A stretch of DNA of 64,000 nt from JAXMDC01 sp046349035 (GCA_046349035.1 JAXMDC010000005.1:101035-165034), one strand, 5' to 3'. Numbered from the stretch's first letter, positions 46,405-55,055 are shown. Notes: generated from the sequence alone by a model not told the origin. Numbers and translations: made by a program.

Positions 46405-47471
46405 GCTGTCACCACTCCCCGACCGGCCGAAGGTTCGGCATCTGTCATCAGCACGCGCGGATCGCGCGCCAGCCACAGTGTGACGGCAAGGCGCGGCCGG
46501 TCGCCCCGCCCGGCTTTTCCGTCAGTCAAATCTTCGATGCGCTGCACCTCAAGACCTGCGCCTTCAAGCCAGCCGCGTACTGCCTCGTGCGTGAAGCCGA
46601 GACGGCGATGGGCGTGATGCTCGCGCAGGAACTCAAGCTCGTGCGGTGCAAAATCGACAATCAGCAAGCGACCGCCAGGCCGCAGCACCCGCGCCGCCTC
46701 GGCAATGACCCGCTGCGGATCGTCAAGAAAATGAAGCACCTGGTGGATGGTAACCAGATCGAAGGCGCCGCGCGGCAGCGGCAGCGCATAGGCATCGCCG
46801 AGCCGGACTTGTGCCTGCGTAATGCCGGCCCGCTCCAGATTGGCGCGCGCCATAGCCAGCATGCCGGCCGACGAATCGACGCCGACCGCCTTGTTGTAGA
46901 GATCGGCAAACACCTCAAGCAGCCGACCGGTACCGGTGCCGAGGTCGAGCATCGCTTGGAACGGTCGCGTGCCAATGGCCGCGCGCATCGACGCCTCGAC
47001 ACGATCGTCCGCGACATGCAACGAGCGGATAGCCTCCCACTCATCGGCATGTGCATCGAAGTATCGCCGCGCCGACTGCTCGCGTTCGAGCTTGATCGCC
47101 GCCAGGCGGTCGCGGTCTGCTGCGAAGGGAGGCGATGAGACGTCGAGGAGCGCGACCAGTTCGCTGGAAAGGCGTCGGCGCGTGCCCTCGTCGGCAAGGC
47201 GATAGTAGACCCAGGTTCCCTCCGGGTTCCGCTCGACCAGGCCCGACTCGGCGAGAAGCTTCATGTGCCGCGAGATGCGCGGCTGCGACTGGGCGAGGAT
47301 GGCCGTGAGGTCTTTGACGGTCAGTTCGCCTTCGGCAAGGAGCGCCAGAATCCGCAGCCGCGTCGGCTCCCCAACTGCTTTAAGGCTTGTCAGCAGTGCA
47401 GCCGAATCGAGCCGATCCGCCGGCCTGACGGCGTCGAGAGCGACTGCTTTGGTACGACTGGACTGGGCCAT
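46401..47471 (-). CDS. ArsR-type regulator fused to a SAM-dependent methyltransferase domain
   Basis: Probable repressor of the methionine operon. Domains of the 356 residues: an N-terminal winged helix-turn-helix of the ArsR family (about 20-105: GEPTRLRILALLAEGELTVKDLTAI, then SQPRISRHMKLLAESGLV and EGTWVYYRL), followed by a class I methyltransferase fold (about 135-300; DLGTGTGRLLEVFADL, DAYALPLPRGAFDLV). Lacking arsenic-binding cysteines in the ArsR part, it probably senses a SAM-cycle metabolite through the methyltransferase domain, in the manner of SahR regulators. Start at ATG 47471. It is the first gene of the operon metF-metH1-metH2. Confidence 0.85.
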   Translation of the reverse strand: MAQSSRTKAVALDAVRPADRLDSAALLTSLKAVGEPTRLRILALLAEGELTVKDLTAILAQSQPRISRHMKLLAESGLVERNPEGTWVYYRLADEGTRRRLSSELVALLDVSSPPFAADRDRLAAIKLEREQSARRYFDAHADEWEAIRSLHVADDRVEASMRAAIGTRPFQAMLDLGTGTGRLLEVFADLYNKAVGVDSSAGMLAMARANLERAGITQAQVRLGDAYALPLPRGAFDLVTIHQVLHFLDDPQRVIAEAARVLRPGGRLLIVDFAPHELEFLREHHAHRRLGFTHEAVRGWLEGAGLEVQRIEDLTDGKAGRGDRPRLAVTLWLARDPRVLMTDAEPSAGRGVVTA

Positions 47472-47502
47472 CCTGCGCCTTTCGCGCCACCTTCGCCGAA
47501 AA

Positions 47503-47530
47503 GATATAAAGATATCCTTATGAACGGCAA
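47503..47530 (-). promoter_or_regulatory. promoter and palindromic operator of the methionine operon
   Basis: On the minus strand TTGCCG (47530-47525) and TATATC (47508-47503) are separated by 16 nt and could be the -35 and -10. Between them is the near-perfect palindrome ATAAAGATATCCTTAT (47506-47521, one mismatch in 8+8), a plausible site for the ArsR-type regulator that starts 35 bp downstream. Autoregulation of the operon is inferred. Confidence 0.6.
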
Positions 47531-47633
47531 GGGGCGGCGCAAAAAAGGCCCGGATCAGTCCAAGGCGCACCCGTGAACGCTGACGGAGTGAAGGTACGCT
47601 ATTGAAAGTCTGTCGACTTTAGCCGCTGACCCC

Positions 47634-48716
47634 TTAGGCGGCGCGGCCGGCCTGGCGGCGGCGTGCCAGTTCCTCGCGGGCCGTCGCGACATCGAGGGCG
47701 TGGAAGCGCTCGGTCGCGCGCGCGCGTTCCTCGGCGCCGAGACGGAAGAGCCAAGGCCCCGCCTTGAGCAGTCGGGCAAAGTCGAGCGACGTGCCGCCGA
47801 GGGCCCGCGCCACGATCGACACCAGGTCGACTTCGCGGTTGGAGAACCAGTTGAGCACTTCCGACAGGCCGAAGCCGGAGAGAATGCCGAGAGCGACCGC
47901 CGCCTGGGCAAATTCGTTGGCCGCGGCCAGTTCGCCGACGAACGCCATGTTGAGCGTTCCCGCTGCATGGCGGCGGCGCATGCGCTCGTTGGCCTGCTCG
48001 AAGTCGTAGCCGGAGAACAACCGCTCGGCAGTCTCCCGCCAATCCCGAGCCGATGCGGCGGGCGCTTCGCCAACCTTGGCCATGACGCGGTCGCGGATGG
48101 CCGCGCGAACCTCGTCTCGGGCAACCTCGCAGAGCCGTGTCAGCACGGAATGCGGCGTGCTGGGATGCGCGGCGATGAGATCCTGCATCTCGGCATCGGT
48201 CTCCGCCTGCCGCAACAACCGCTGATAACCGGTATCCCCGAATTTGGCAGTGACGTTGCCGGCAGCAAGCCGGCGCACGCTGTCGTCGCCGCGCTCCAGC
48301 AAGGCGCCGGTGACACCCTCGCCGATAGCCGGGCGGACGGCGATCGCCCTCCGATGTGGCTGGCCGCAGATGGAGATGATGCCGACCAAGTCCTCTTCGG
48401 ATAGAGCAGCCGAGCGCACCAGCAGCGGCTGGGCGACTTCGATTTCGTCGCGGGCGAGCTTACGCACAATCGCGCCGGGAGCCCGCTTCATCTCGGCGAG
48501 AGCACGCGCCACTTCGGCTCGGACCGCCTCGTCGACCATGTCGGAAAGGCGGACCATCACCGAGTCGTAGGACGCAAGCAGCCCGTCGGCGCAGCGGTCG
48601 GAAACCAGCGTAAGGAGGGCAACGACGTTGCGCAGCAGTTCGCCACGCCGCTCGGGCGAAGCGTCCTGCTCGAGCGCCTTGAAGTTGACCAGTGAAGAGT
48701 CGCGTCCTGTCGGCAT
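47634..48716 (-). CDS. DUF2336 domain-containing protein
   Basis: Conserved alphaproteobacterial protein of unknown function. The 360 residues (ATG at 48716, MPTGRDSSLVNFKAL) are almost entirely helical and HEAT-like, with LSDMVDEAVRAEVARALAEM, VLERGDDSVRRLAAGN-type and HPSTPHSVLTRLCEVARDEVR phrases that fit the DUF2336 family. No signal or transmembrane segment is seen. Two earlier ATG codons in frame (48722, 48764) are alternatives; the chosen one has GGGAGG 8 nt upstream. It is not obviously linked to its neighbours, although it follows the methionine operon promoter region head to tail. Confidence 0.8.
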   Translation of the reverse strand: MPTGRDSSLVNFKALEQDASPERRGELLRNVVALLTLVSDRCADGLLASYDSVMVRLSDMVDEAVRAEVARALAEMKRAPGAIVRKLARDEIEVAQPLLVRSAALSEEDLVGIISICGQPHRRAIAVRPAIGEGVTGALLERGDDSVRRLAAGNVTAKFGDTGYQRLLRQAETDAEMQDLIAAHPSTPHSVLTRLCEVARDEVRAAIRDRVMAKVGEAPAASARDWRETAERLFSGYDFEQANERMRRRHAAGTLNMAFVGELAAANEFAQAAVALGILSGFGLSEVLNWFSNREVDLVSIVARALGGTSLDFARLLKAGPWLFRLGAEERARATERFHALDVATAREELARRRQAGRAA

Positions 48717-48881
48717 CCTCATTCCCTCCCGACGCGTCCAGCGCCTTATGGGGCGTGCTGTCATAACCCCAGGCCCCGCAAGAAAAGGGAAATGTGGCGC
48801 GGCGCATTTCCGCGTCGTCGTTAAGGATTGGGAAAGGATGCGGCAGGCCGGCCGTGGCGGATCCGCTTGATTTCGCTCTGA

Positions 48882-49649
48882 TTAAGCCCGGTCGGCGACG
48901 AGGAAGAACCGCGGCGCGGTGAAGATCGTCGCGCCGTTCGCGCGAGGGGGATAGGCGCTTTCGAGGCGGCGGCGATAGGCATCGAGGAACTCGTCGGCGG
49001 CGGCCCCCGGCAGCCGATCGAGATAGGGCCGGAGCCCCGTCGCCTTCATCCACTCGACGATGGCGCCGGCGTCGGCGACGACATGATGATAATGCGTGTG
49101 CCAAAGGTCGAGCCGTCGCGCCTGCCTTGCCAACGCATCGTAATAAGCACCGGCGGGGGCCACGCCCTCCCTCGTTGAGAGGTCCTGAAGGGTCTTCGAC
49201 CAGGGACCCTCGCTGGCGGCAGCCCGCATCGCCTCGTGCACCGGCTCATTGAAGTTGTCTGGCATCTGCACGGCAAGCACCGCGCCCGGCCGCATCGCTC
49301 CGAAGACCGCGGCAATCGCCGCTACATGGCCGCTAACCCACTGAAAGACGGCATTGGCGAAGACAATATCCTCGTCGGTCGGAAGCCATGTCGCGGCGTC
49401 GGCCTTGAAGAACCGGCAGGTTGGGAGGCGCGCCGCTGCGGCACGCCGCATGTCGTCCGAGGTATCGAACCCCGCGACACTGGCTTGCGGCCACCGTCTA
49501 ACGAGCAGTTCAGTGGAGTTGCCTGGCCCGCAGCCGACATCGACGACCTTCTGCGGCGCAGCAACGGAAATGCGGGCGAGGAGTTCGGCCGCCGGCCGAG
49601 TCCGCTCCTCCTCGAACTTCAGATATTGGCTCGGCGACCAGCTCGGCAT
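48882..49649 (-). CDS. tam: trans-aconitate 2-methyltransferase
   Basis: SAM-dependent methyltransferase that methylates trans-aconitate, a spontaneous by-product that inhibits aconitase. The 255 residues open with the Tam pattern WSPSQYLKFEEERTRPAAELLARI, then the SAM motif VVDVGCGPGNSTELLVRRWP, GFDTSDDMRRAAAARLP, ADAATWLP, NAVFQWV and AVQMPDNFNEPVHEAMR, all characteristic of this small family. The gene stands alone on the minus strand and is divergent from the fasciclin gene. Confidence 0.9.
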   Translation of the reverse strand: MPSWSPSQYLKFEEERTRPAAELLARISVAAPQKVVDVGCGPGNSTELLVRRWPQASVAGFDTSDDMRRAAAARLPTCRFFKADAATWLPTDEDIVFANAVFQWVSGHVAAIAAVFGAMRPGAVLAVQMPDNFNEPVHEAMRAAASEGPWSKTLQDLSTREGVAPAGAYYDALARQARRLDLWHTHYHHVVADAGAIVEWMKATGLRPYLDRLPGAAADEFLDAYRRRLESAYPPRANGATIFTAPRFFLVADRA

Positions 49650-49783
49650 CGCATTCCCGACAGTGAAAAAAGTCGAAACCGGCTGAAACCGGATCTCCTT
49701 GCCCTCCGTATCTGGCCTGTCCCGGTCGCCGGGGCGCCCTCCCCGCCCCGGAGAGGACCAATTGAGATTACGGAGAAAACCCC

Positions 49784-50362
49784 ATGTCCCTCACCCTGAA
49801 AACCTTCATCCGCACTGCGGCAGTCGCCGCGTTCGTCGCCGCCGGCAGCCTGGGAGTCAGCCACTACGGCTTCGCGCAGGAGAACCCGATGGTCGGTGGC
49901 GCGCCGATGTTCGCGACCAAGAACATCATCGAGAACGCGGTGAACTCCAAGGACCACACGACATTGGTCGCCGCCGTGAAGGCCGCCGGCCTTGTTGAGA
50001 CGCTGTCCGGCAAGGGCCCCTTCACCGTGTTCGCCCCGACCAACGCCGCTTTTGCCAAGCTCCCCGCCGGTACCGTCGACAATCTGCTGAAGCCCGACCA
50101 GAAGCCGGCTCTCACTAAGGTGCTGACCTATCACGTCGTCGCCGGCAAGTGGAACGCCAAGGACATCATGGCCGAAATCGGCAAGATGAATGGCAAATAC
50201 CCGGTGAAGACCGTCGCCGGCGGCATGATCACCTTCTCCAGCGAAGGCGGCAAGCTGTGGGTCGCCGATGAAAGCGGCAACCGCGCCCAGGTGTCGATTG
50301 CCGACGTCAACCAGTCGAACGGCGTCATCCACGTGATCGACACCGTGCTGCTGCCGAAGTAA
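49784..50362 (+). CDS. secreted fasciclin-domain protein
   Basis: Exported FAS1-domain protein, related to mycobacterial MPT70/MPT83. The 192 residues have a signal peptide (TAAVAAFVAAGSLGVSHYGFAQ) and one FAS1 domain from about residue 45: NIIENAVNSKDHTTLVAAVKAA, the H1 box FTVFAPTNAAFAKLP, YHVVAGKW, and the H2 box ADVNQSNGVIHVIDTVLLP. Gene preceded by GGAGAAAACC at a good distance. The facing genes encode an ECF sigma factor and RskA-type anti-sigma, so regulation by that pair is likely. A strong terminator follows. Confidence 0.93.
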   Translation: MSLTLKTFIRTAAVAAFVAAGSLGVSHYGFAQENPMVGGAPMFATKNIIENAVNSKDHTTLVAAVKAAGLVETLSGKGPFTVFAPTNAAFAKLPAGTVDNLLKPDQKPALTKVLTYHVVAGKWNAKDIMAEIGKMNGKYPVKTVAGGMITFSSEGGKLWVADESGNRAQVSIADVNQSNGVIHVIDTVLLPK

Positions 50363-50465
50363 GCGCCACACCCACCGCCCCGCGCGGCTGCGCAAAGCGA
50401 GGAGCGCCCCACCCGCCTCCCCGGCGCCGCTCCGAGCTTTGCGTCCCAAGGGGCGCTCTCCCCGA

Positions 50466-50504
50466 AGACCCCGTCGGCCATCGCCGGCGGGGTCTTTGGT
50501 TTTG
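50466..50504 (+). terminator. intrinsic terminator after the fasciclin gene
   Basis: A 14-bp stem (AAGACCCCGTCGGC with GCCGGCGGGGTCTT, one G-U pair) with a CATC loop is followed by TGGTTTTG. It lies about 100 bp after the fasciclin stop and is oriented for the plus strand. Confidence 0.8.
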
Positions 50505-50645
50505 CGCACGCTGAACGGCGTCCCGACCGCGTCGTGGTGCGGCGCAACCCAACGAACCGACGGACGTGGGGCAAGAAGCGGTGCTGCCGGTCGGCCTCCG
50601 GCCCCCAGCCGAATTCGACAAGAGTCACCCGGCTAAGCGGCCGGT

Positions 50646-51386
50646 CTATTCGGGAACGGGGATCAGCTTGCCGGAATAGACGACCGGCCCGGTCGGCTGG
50701 CCGGTCGGCGATCCACCCGGCGGCTCCTCGGTGACGGCAAAGACCACCTCGGCCGGGGCAAAGCCGCCGAAGCCGGCAGTGGACGCACGGATCACCGAGC
50801 CGGTGGAGCCCATGGTACCCATCGAGCGCGGCCGCTGGCCGGCGCCGATGTACCAGAGTTCGAGGCTCTTGCCGCTGGGCGCTGCCGCCGCGACCGAGCG
50901 CACCGAGACCTGCCCGGCGCGCGTATCGACATTGACGATCAATGCCGGCAGTTCGCCGCCGGCATTGACGACGGCAACATACTGCGTGGTCGCTTTCGGC
51001 TGGAACCAAGGCCCGACCGTAACCACCGCGGCAAGACTCGCCGCCAAAGCCAGTCCCGTGCCGAAGGTGGAGAGCCGCCAGAAGGTCACGCGCTTCCTGA
51101 GCGCGACTGTGGCATCGGTCACCGGGCGCCGCGGCGCACGGATAGCGCTCGCCGCCTGATGTGGCGCGGTGGCGGCGTCGATCGCCGCCCAAACGCGAGC
51201 CGGCGGCGCCACCGGATGCACCGCCGCCGTCAGCGGGTGCAGGCGCTTTTCCCAAGCAACGATGGCACGATCCAGCGCCGCGTCGGCCGCGCGCAGCCGC
51301 TCCACGCCCTCGCGCTCTGCGGCGCTGAGCGTGCCCAGAACATATTCGCCGGCCAGGATGTCGCGTTCGTCGGCCATGTCAGCCAC
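50646..51386 (-). CDS. RskA-family anti-sigma factor
   Basis: Membrane-bound anti-sigma factor. The N-terminal ~90 residues (DERDILAGEYVLGTLSAAERE, IVAWEKRLHPL, PARVWAAID) form the cytoplasmic anti-sigma domain. One transmembrane segment (STFGTGLALAASLAAVVTVG) is followed by the periplasmic RskA domain (KATTQYVAVVNAGGELPALIV to ELWYIGAGQRPRSMG). There are 246 residues in total. It overlaps the sigma factor gene by 8 bp, the usual coupling that keeps the pair balanced. Release of the sigma factor by proteolysis of this protein is known for relatives but not shown here. Confidence 0.9.
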   Translation of the reverse strand: MADMADERDILAGEYVLGTLSAAEREGVERLRAADAALDRAIVAWEKRLHPLTAAVHPVAPPARVWAAIDAATAPHQAASAIRAPRRPVTDATVALRKRVTFWRLSTFGTGLALAASLAAVVTVGPWFQPKATTQYVAVVNAGGELPALIVNVDTRAGQVSVRSVAAAAPSGKSLELWYIGAGQRPRSMGTMGSTGSVIRASTAGFGGFAPAEVVFAVTEEPPGGSPTGQPTGPVVYSGKLIPVPE

Positions 51387-51960
51387 CGAGGCAGTCCTTC
51401 AGCTTGGCGAGGCCGCGATGCAGCCACGTCTTGATCGTGCCGACCGGCCGTTCGAACCGGTCGGCGAGTTCTTCGCGCGAGTAGCCATCGACATAGGCGA
51501 GCGTAACGACGCTGCGCTGCTCGACATCGAGCGAATCGAGACAGCGATGAAGCGCGCGCATGTCCAACGCATCGGTCGGCTGCAGTGTCGCCGGGTCGGC
51601 GATGTTCTCCGCCTCGCTCCGCCCTTCTTCGTCGACGGCGAACAGCACTTCGGTCTTGCGCCGCATGCCGTCGATGGCAGTGTTGCGCGCCACCGCCGCC
51701 ATCCAGGTCAAAGGCGGCGAGGCCTCCGGCCGATAGCTCGCGGCGAAGCGCCAGATCTTCACGAAGCTCTCCTGCAATACATCCTCGGCCATCTGCCGCT
51801 GACGGCAGATACGCAGGACGATGCCGAAGAGTTTCGGCCCGGCAAGGCTGTAAAGCCGAGCGAACGCCTGGCGGTCTCCAGCCCCAGTCGCGGTCAGGAG
51901 TTCAGCAAGATCAGTGGCGCCAGTCGAAAGCAAGGTGGGCGTCGGGGTCCGGCTCGGCAA
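51379..51960 (-). CDS. ECF RNA polymerase sigma factor, SigK-like
   Basis: Extracytoplasmic-function sigma factor. The 193 residues show region 2 (AFARLYSLAGPKLFGIVLRI, EDVLQESFVKIWRFAASY, PLTWMAAVARNTAIDGMRRK, binding the -10) and region 4 (LDVEQRSVVTLAYVDGYSREEL, ERPVGTIKTWLHRGLAKLKD, binding the -35). No ATG is available upstream of region 2; the start is given as TTG 51960 without a clear ribosome site, and a TTG nine codons later is equally possible. It forms an operon with the RskA-type gene, facing the fasciclin gene. Classification as SigK-like rests on the partner and target gene. Confidence 0.88.
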   Translation of the reverse strand: MPSRTPTPTLLSTGATDLAELLTATGAGDRQAFARLYSLAGPKLFGIVLRICRQRQMAEDVLQESFVKIWRFAASYRPEASPPLTWMAAVARNTAIDGMRRKTEVLFAVDEEGRSEAENIADPATLQPTDALDMRALHRCLDSLDVEQRSVVTLAYVDGYSREELADRFERPVGTIKTWLHRGLAKLKDCLGG

Positions 51961-52113
51961 TTGGCGCTGACATTATCGCCGGTAAGTTCAAGCCGATAGT
52001 GGGTCGGCCAGGCCTGCCGCTCTCGCCGCCGCCACCTCTTATCCAAAGGGGCCGCCCGCGACGAGGCACAAAGCCGTGCCGGGGCTCTTCCCAAGCGCGC
52101 CAAGCAGCCGAGA

Positions 52114-53760
52114 CTACCGCGTCAGCCTCTTATACTGCACGCGGTGCGGCCGGGCCGCTTCGGCGCCGAGGCGGCGGATCTTGTCGGCCTCGTAGTCCTC
52201 GAAATTGCCCTCGAACCACTCGACGTGGCTGTTGCCCTCGAAGGCAAGGATGTGCGTCGCCATGCGGTCGAGGAACATGCGGTCGTGGCTGATGATGACC
52301 GCGCACCCGGCGTAGTCCTCCAGCGCATCTTCGAGTGCCGCCAACGTTTCGGTGTCGAGGTCGTTGGTCGGTTCGTCGAGCAGGAGAACGTTCGACCCCT
52401 CCTTGAGGAGCTTGGCGAGATGGACGCGGTTCCGCTGGCCGCCGGAGAGCGAGCCGACCTTCTGCTGCTGGTCGCCGCCCTTGAAGTTGAACGCGGCTAC
52501 ATAGGCGCGGGAATTTACCTCCCGCTTGCCGAGCTTGATGACATCCTGGCCGCCGGAGATTTCCTCCCAGACCGTCTTCGAGCCGTCGAGCGTCCGGTTC
52601 TGATCGACATAGCCGAGTTTGACCGTATCGCCGAAGCGGATCGCGCCCTTGTCCGGTTTCTCCTCGCCGGTCAGCATCCTGAACAGCGTCGTCTTACCGG
52701 CACCGTTCGGGCCGATGATCCCGACGATGCCACCGGGGGGCAGCGAGAACGTCAGGTCGTCGATCAGCAGCTTGTCGCCAAAGCCCTTCTGCAGGCCCTC
52801 GACTTCGATGACGGTCTGACCCAACCGCTCGCCGGGCGGAATGATGATCTGCGCCGTGCTCGGCGAACGTTCCTCGCTCCGCTTGAGGAGTTCGTCATAG
52901 GCCTTGATGCGCGCCTTGGACTTGGCCTGCCGCGCCTTCGGGCTCGCCTGGATCCACTCACGTTCGCGCGATAGCGCCCGCTGCCGGGCGTCCTCCTCAC
53001 GCGCCTCCTGTTGCAGCCGCTTGGCCTTCTTCTCGAGATAAACCGAATAGTTGCCCTCGTAGGGAATCCCACGACCGCGATCGAGTTCCAGAATCCATCC
53101 GGTCACGTGATCGAGGAAGTAGCGATCGTGGGTGACGATCAGGATCGAGCCCGGGTATTCGCGGAGATGGTTCTCGAGCCATAGCACCGTCTCCGCGTCG
53201 AGGTGGTTGGTCGGCTCGTCGAGGAGCAGCAATTCGGGCTGTTCGAGCAGCAGCTTGCAGAGCGCGACACGGCGCTTCTCGCCGCCCGACAGCCGTTCGA
53301 CACCGGCGTCGCCGGGCGGACAGCCGAGCGCATCCATTGCCTGCTCGACCTGGCTCTCGAGATCCCAAAGGTTCTGCCCGTCGATTTGGTCTTGCAGCTT
53401 GGCCGCCTCCGCCGCCGTCTCGTCGGAGTAGTTCATCATCAGTTCGTTGTAGCGATCGAGCAGAGCGCGCTTCTTGGCGACGCCCTCCATGACGTTGCCC
53501 ATAACCGTCTTGCTCGGGTCGAGCGGGGGCTCCTGGGGCAGATAGCCGGCCCGCGCCCCCTCGGCGAGCCACGCCTCGCCGACGAACTCCTTGTCGATGC
53601 CCGCCATGATCCGCAGCAGTGTCGACTTGCCCGAACCGTTGGGGCCGAGCACGCCGATCTTGGCGTCCGGGTAGAACGAGAGATTGATCCCTTCCAGGAC
53701 CTTCTTGCCCGAGTAGGCCTTGGTGAGGCCCCGCATGTGATAGATGAACTGCCGCGCCAT
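52114..53760 (-). CDS. ettA: energy-dependent translational throttle protein EttA (ABC-F)
   Basis: Ribosome-associated ABC-F ATPase that gates entry into the elongation cycle according to energy state. The 548 residues have two ABC domains with GPNGSGKSTLLR and GPNGAGKTTLFR (Walker A), LSGGEKRRVALCKLL and LSGGQRNRVHLAKLL (signatures), and LLLDEPTNHLD plus LLLDEPTNDLD (Walker B). The EttA arm and linker region lie between (KKAKRLQQEAREEDARQRALSREREW), and the ring SPSTAQIIIPPGERLG opens the second domain. Family-typical start MARQFIYHMRGLTK. Monocistronic. Confidence 0.95.
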   Translation of the reverse strand: MARQFIYHMRGLTKAYSGKKVLEGINLSFYPDAKIGVLGPNGSGKSTLLRIMAGIDKEFVGEAWLAEGARAGYLPQEPPLDPSKTVMGNVMEGVAKKRALLDRYNELMMNYSDETAAEAAKLQDQIDGQNLWDLESQVEQAMDALGCPPGDAGVERLSGGEKRRVALCKLLLEQPELLLLDEPTNHLDAETVLWLENHLREYPGSILIVTHDRYFLDHVTGWILELDRGRGIPYEGNYSVYLEKKAKRLQQEAREEDARQRALSREREWIQASPKARQAKSKARIKAYDELLKRSEERSPSTAQIIIPPGERLGQTVIEVEGLQKGFGDKLLIDDLTFSLPPGGIVGIIGPNGAGKTTLFRMLTGEEKPDKGAIRFGDTVKLGYVDQNRTLDGSKTVWEEISGGQDVIKLGKREVNSRAYVAAFNFKGGDQQQKVGSLSGGQRNRVHLAKLLKEGSNVLLLDEPTNDLDTETLAALEDALEDYAGCAVIISHDRMFLDRMATHILAFEGNSHVEWFEGNFEDYEADKIRRLGAEAARPHRVQYKRLTR

Positions 53761-53930
53761 TGACGAACCTTTCGCCTGCTAGGAGCCTCTGTCCGAGAGC
53801 CCGCAGGTGCTAAATGGGAAACAACGGCCTTGCATGCCTTGAGGTCGATGGCAGACCGACGGACGGCCGGAGCGAAACGGTTTGAAGCGCGGCTTATCTA
53901 GTGGAAGGGCAATGCAACGGCAATCGGTCG

Positions 53931-54028
53931 CTGGACGCCCGCGGGCGGCCTGATCGGAGCTTGCCGCTTGCCTCGCCCGGATTGGCCTGCCCTGCGCAGC
54001 ATCCCGTCAACCGCCCGCGGGCGTCCAG
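53931..54028. repeat. 18-bp perfect inverted repeat
   Basis: CTGGACGCCCGCGGGCGG at 53931-53948 is repeated in inverse orientation as CCGCCCGCGGGCGTCCAG at 54011-54028, with 62 nt between. Each arm contains the self-complementary core CGCCCGCGGGCG. Transcribed from either strand it would form a long stable stem, just beyond the cold-shock gene terminator. It could be part of a small RNA or a protein binding site. Confidence 0.7.
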
Positions 54029-54030
54029 CC

Positions 54031-54059
54031 CAAAAAGAAAGCCGGGCGATCGCCCGGCT
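54031..54059 (-). terminator. intrinsic terminator of the cold-shock gene
   Basis: The palindrome AGCCGGGCGATCGCCCGGCT (54040-54059) is followed on the minus strand by TTTCTTTTTG. It begins 27 bp after the cold-shock stop codon. Confidence 0.88.
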
Positions 54060-54086
54060 CGCTTGTTCTGATGAGGCTGCGCGGGA

Positions 54087-54743
54087 TCAGTCTGCGAGCT
54101 CGATCGAGCGCGCTTCCGGACCCTTCACGCCTTGACCGAACTTCATTCGCACGCGTTGACCCTCAGCCAAAGCGGCAAGCCCCGAGCGCGTGAGCACGGT
54201 GGCATGGACGAACACATCCTTGCCGCCGCTTTCCGGCGTGATGAAGCCGAAACCCTTGTCGGGGTTGTACCACTTCACCGTCCCGATCCCCTCCTCCATC
54301 GGGCCGTTGAAACGCGGCCCGCCGCCGCCGCCGCCACCGCCCGCCGGACGAGCCGGCCGCGGTTCCGCGGTGCTGGCATCCACGCCCAGAATCTCGGTGA
54401 TCTGGCGGCCCTTTTGGCCTTGCCCGACCCGAGCCCGAAGCTTGGTACCGGGATCGACCGAGGAGTGTCCGGCCTGCTCCAGGGCCCGAACATGCAGGAA
54501 CGCGTCGCCCGAGCCGTCGGCCAGTTCGACAAAGCCGAAGCCCTTCTCCGCGTTGAACCACTTGACCGTGGCCTGCATCTCCGGCGAAGCCGGCGTGGAA
54601 GAGGACATTGTTGTGGGGAAACTCATTGGCGGCTCTTCCATCCGCGGCTGGCGCCGCGATCCGCCTCTGTCGTGAATGGGTGCGCGCTCGTCATCGTCAA
54701 AGCCGCGGCGACGCGGCTCGTAGAAATCTTTGTTCCGACTCAT
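54087..54743 (-). CDS. cold-shock protein with two CSD domains
   Basis: Nucleic-acid-binding protein with two cold-shock domains, an arrangement common in alphaproteobacteria. I start at ATG 54743 (MSRNKDFYEPRRRGFDDDE), a basic/acidic N-terminus seen in such proteins, giving 218 residues; a later ATG (MSFPTTMSS) is possible and the longer frame upstream lacks a match. CSD1 has ATVKWFNAEKGFGFVELADG (RNP1 motif KGFGFV), then a linker with a run of eight glycines, and CSD2 has GTVKWYNPDKGFGFITPESG and DVFVHATVL. The 5' region to the divergent gene is long, as is usual for temperature-regulated csp leaders. Confidence 0.9.
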   Translation of the reverse strand: MSRNKDFYEPRRRGFDDDERAPIHDRGGSRRQPRMEEPPMSFPTTMSSSTPASPEMQATVKWFNAEKGFGFVELADGSGDAFLHVRALEQAGHSSVDPGTKLRARVGQGQKGRQITEILGVDASTAEPRPARPAGGGGGGGGPRFNGPMEEGIGTVKWYNPDKGFGFITPESGGKDVFVHATVLTRSGLAALAEGQRVRMKFGQGVKGPEARSIELAD

Positions 54744-55055
54744 TTGAACGTCCGACCGGTGTAAACTAAGACCCTCTGCCAGCGGCCCGTCCTGCCCGTC
54801 AAGGACTGCAAAACCAGCCAAGCACTGAACCAACTGCACCGCAGCATTAACGTTTGAGGATACCACTATTAAACGCGTTGGTCGCGGCAAAAACGCTTGG
54901 GCAACGATAAAAACAGCGTGGCCGAAGCTTACCGACGCGAGCTGACAGCATTCGGGTCTGCCCGCCCAGCGCATTTATTTCCGCCAAATCGGGGTAACGC
55001 CGAGCCGGCACGAACCGAATGAGACAGCGTTGAGGAAGCGCAAAGGACAACGCGA
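54744..55055. other. divergent control region, cold-shock and sulfite-oxidase-like genes
   Basis: 312 bp with no supported gene. It must hold the promoters of two divergent genes. The central part (about 54841-54925) is clearly AT-richer than its surroundings. I could not assign -35/-10 elements with confidence. Confidence 0.5.

Larger units (their letters stand above)
53761..54086. other. intergenic region with large inverted repeat
   Basis: 326 bp between ettA and the cold-shock gene with no gene that I can support. It holds the ettA promoter region, an 18-nt inverted repeat (listed separately) with 62 nt between its arms, and the cold-shock terminator at its right end. Confidence 0.6.
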
